This document shows positions 33,637-35,129 of a stretch of DNA of 35,129 nucleotides, piece after piece. A program made the translations under genes and the position numbers. Origin of the DNA: UBA6136 sp041158345 (GTDB taxonomy: Bacteria; Pseudomonadota; Gammaproteobacteria; Methylococcales; Methylococcaceae); NCBI GenBank assembly GCA_041158345.1, contig JBEBBO010000159.1:1-35129 (forward strand), given 5' to 3'. Numbering within the stretch: position 1 is the first letter of the stretch; each line of letters opens with the position of its first letter. The notes beneath the pieces were generated by a model that made no database searches, was not told the origin of the DNA, and worked only from the letters and a program-made list of their open reading frames with translations.

Positions 33637-34107
33637 ATGACAATGCCCTCAGTCAATCATCGAGTCCTTTATTTGCTGGCATCTCTCATGCTCACCGGCT
33701 GCTCCGGTGTGAAGCATGAAATTGCTGAATCTTCGGCTCGAAACATGGAGTTTCAACTTCACGAGGCTGGATTCAAAATTCTTCTGGCCGATACTCAGGA
33801 GCGTCAGGACCTCCTGACCAAGCTGCCACCCGGAAAGGTGAGCCGACTTCCTCTCGGAGGCACGACGTACTTCATGTATCCGGATCCTGTGGTCTGCAGC
33901 TGCCTTTATGTCGGGCGCGAACAGGAAATGATGAAACTGCAGAAACTGGCCGTCGACATGCAGCGCTCCAACCAGGCACTACTGATTCACGAAATCGGTG
34001 AGAACGAACAGGCCCAATGGGGACCCTCAGGCCCCTGGGGTAATAATGGCTTCTGGCCGCTGACGAATCCCAACAGCATGGGACGACCCGCTTACGATCC
34101 ACAATAA
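33637..34107 (+). CDS. Putative lipoprotein with Trp/Gly/Pro-rich tail
   Basis: The protein is 156 residues from ATG 33637 (a second ATG at 33643 would remove only two residues). A short signal peptide ends in the lipobox LMLTGC (Cys at about 22). The mature part has a helical segment (AESSARNMEFQLHEAGFKILLADTQERQDLL), a beta-like part with a C-S-C pair (PVVCSCLYVGRE, about 85-96), a second helix, and a tail rich in Trp, Gly, Pro and Asn (WGPSGPWGNNGFWP). The frame continues upstream into the flavoprotein gene but only as an overlap. It matches no family I can name with confidence. It lies 13 bases after the flavoprotein stop. Confidence 0.75.
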   Translation: MTMPSVNHRVLYLLASLMLTGCSGVKHEIAESSARNMEFQLHEAGFKILLADTQERQDLLTKLPPGKVSRLPLGGTTYFMYPDPVVCSCLYVGREQEMMKLQKLAVDMQRSNQALLIHEIGENEQAQWGPSGPWGNNGFWPLTNPNSMGRPAYDPQ

Positions 34108-34140
34108 TCCGTATTCTGCTTAAAGCCCTCGATTCGCCCT

Positions 34141-34251
34141 AACGAACGGATGTCTTCTCGCGTATGATTTCGTCGTGATCGAGAGCAGGGAACGGCAACC
34201 CAACTTGTCTGTCCCAATGGATCAGGAGCCCTACGAGATGCCAGTCAGCCA
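34141..34251 (+). promoter_or_regulatory. Structured 5' leader of nhaD, candidate riboswitch
   Basis: The leader has several pairings of interest. A hairpin TTCTCG (34155-34160) / CGAGAG (34180-34185) competes with a pairing of the same TCTCG to a second CGAGA at 34234-34238. AGGG (34187-34190) / CCCT (34229-34232) and GGCA (34194-34197) / TGCC (34239-34242) cross each other, so an H-type pseudoknot is possible over the start of a small upstream ORF. Helices are short and could be chance. Ion-sensing riboswitches are known upstream of Na+/H+ antiporter genes, but I could not match this to a specific class. Confidence 0.35.
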
Positions 34252-34255
34252 ATGA
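34238..34255 (+). CDS. Five-codon upstream ORF overlapping nhaD
   Basis: ATG-CCA-GTC-AGC-CAA-TGA (MPVSQ) is preceded by AGGAG with a 9-base spacer. Its stop TGA overlaps the nhaD start as ATGA. nhaD itself has no ribosome binding site at the right distance, so translation of nhaD may depend on reinitiation after this peptide. Confidence 0.4.
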   Translation: MPVSQ

Positions 34256-35129
34256 AATCTTTCCTTCGCATTGTTACCCTTCTATTCCCCCTGGTTGCCC
34301 CGAGCCTCTGTTTTGCCGAGGCGATTGAGCCCAAATTGGATTTGACACGAAGCTGGATCGGCTACGGTGCTTTAGCCATCTTTTTCCTGGCCTATGTTCT
34401 CGCGATGCTGGAAGAAAGCACGCAGCTGCGTAAGTCGAAACCGATGGTCTTTGCCGCCAGTTTGATTTGGGTCCTGATCGCGACGGTTTACACCCGCATG
34501 GGGCTTGGCGCTGCCTCAGGGCAGGCATTTAGGGCAAGCCTTGAAGGGTACGCGGAGCTTTTCCTTTTTATTCTGGTCTCCATGACCTATCTCAATGCCA
34601 TGGAACAGCGGGGTGTCTTTGAAAACCTGCGCGTTTGGCTTTTGGGACGGCGTTTTGGCTACCGGAAACTCTTTTGGGTGACCGGAACGCTCGCCTTTTT
34701 CATGTCCTCAGTACTCAACAACCTCACGACCTCCCTGCTCATGGGCGCCGTTCTGCTGGCCATGGGAAGGAAAAACCACAAGTTCATCAGTGTGGCTAGC
34801 GTCAACATCGTCGTGGCCACCAACGCCGGGGGCTCTTTCAGCCCGTTCGGGGACATTACGACCCTTTTGGTTTGGCAGAAGGAAGTGGTTCCCTTTATCA
34901 GCTTTTTCGCGCTCTTCATTCCCGCCGTCGTCAACTTTGTCTTACCGGCGAGCATTATGCATTTTTGGGTTCCGAAGGGAGCGCCCAGTGCACCTGAAGC
35001 GGCAAAGCCGATGCGTCGGGGCGCCATGGGGATCGTGTTTCTCTTCTTGCTGACCATCCTGACGGCGGTCTGCTTTGAGAACTTCCTGGACCTGCCTCCC
35101 GCAGCAGGCATGCTGGCCGGATTGTCTTA
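34252..35129 (+). CDS. nhaD: Na+/H+ antiporter NhaD (C-terminus outside the window)
   Basis: The 292 residues visible begin with a signal-like segment (MKSFLRIVTLLFPLVAPSLCFA), as in known NhaD proteins. Membrane segments of an arsenite/NhaD-type permease follow: WIGYGALAIFFLAYVLAMLEES, FFMSSVLNNLTTSLLMGAVLLAMG with its paired Asn-Asn, and NIVVATNAGGSFSPFGDITTLLVWQK. NhaD exports Na+ or Li+ in exchange for protons. The only start codon between the in-frame stop at 34165 and the protein's conserved part is ATG 34252, which overlaps the stop of a five-codon ORF. It is the last gene and runs off the right edge. Confidence 0.93.
   Translation, partial: MKSFLRIVTLLFPLVAPSLCFAEAIEPKLDLTRSWIGYGALAIFFLAYVLAMLEESTQLRKSKPMVFAASLIWVLIATVYTRMGLGAASGQAFRASLEGYAELFLFILVSMTYLNAMEQRGVFENLRVWLLGRRFGYRKLFWVTGTLAFFMSSVLNNLTTSLLMGAVLLAMGRKNHKFISVASVNIVVATNAGGSFSPFGDITTLLVWQKEVVPFISFFALFIPAVVNFVLPASIMHFWVPKGAPSAPEAAKPMRRGAMGIVFLFLLTILTAVCFENFLDLPPAAGMLAGLS

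Overview
The window looks like chromosomal DNA of a free-living, probably aerobic gammaproteobacterium. Supporting this are DUF1249/YqiB and DUF2959 proteins, a tpiA-secG-tRNA-Leu(GAG) block, a separate SecD and SecF pair, a Kup-type potassium transporter, and a molybdenum NAD-linked formate dehydrogenase of the Fds type. The genus cannot be fixed from the sequence. Almost all of the DNA is tightly packed housekeeping and metabolic genes. There is no phage, insertion sequence, CRISPR array or rRNA.

Layout. (1) 1-4.3 kb: a truncated MgtC/DUF4010 membrane protein, then a YddA/SbmA-like ABC half-transporter whose nucleotide-binding domain has lost essentially every catalytic motif, then a 60-residue membrane peptide and an orphan RnfD-like protein. 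(2) 4.3-8.6 kb, minus strand: kup and tex. (3) 8.6-14.4 kb, minus strand: tpiA-secG-tRNA-Leu, a terminator, then tgt-yajC-secD-secF and another terminator. The block brings SecG, YajC, SecD and SecF of the Sec translocon together. (4) 14.5-22.6 kb: miaA on plus, convergent with a long minus-strand operon fdsG-fdsB-fdsA-fdhD-fdsD followed by gldA. This encodes a complete soluble NAD+-dependent formate dehydrogenase with its maturation factor. (5) 22.8-28.4 kb: a DUF2959 protein on plus, then minus-strand glnK-amtB, a solitary Anbu protease, and an OmpL-like porin with a lipoprotein. Both glnK-amtB and the porin are preceded by good sigma-54 (-24/-12) promoters, so I infer a shared nitrogen-limitation response. 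(6) 28.5-35.1 kb: recQ convergent with yqiB-queD-PilZ-like, then trpS, a rubredoxin-reductase-like flavoprotein, a lipoprotein and a truncated nhaD. The nhaD gene has an unusual leader with alternative pairings, a possible pseudoknot and a five-codon upstream ORF that ends on the nhaD start codon.

The most promising observations are the apparently ATPase-dead ABC transporter, the nhaD leader, the sigma-54-driven porin sharing control with ammonium uptake, and the orphan flavinylated RnfD-like protein. tgt and queD lie about 18 kb apart and both serve queuosine modification of tRNA.
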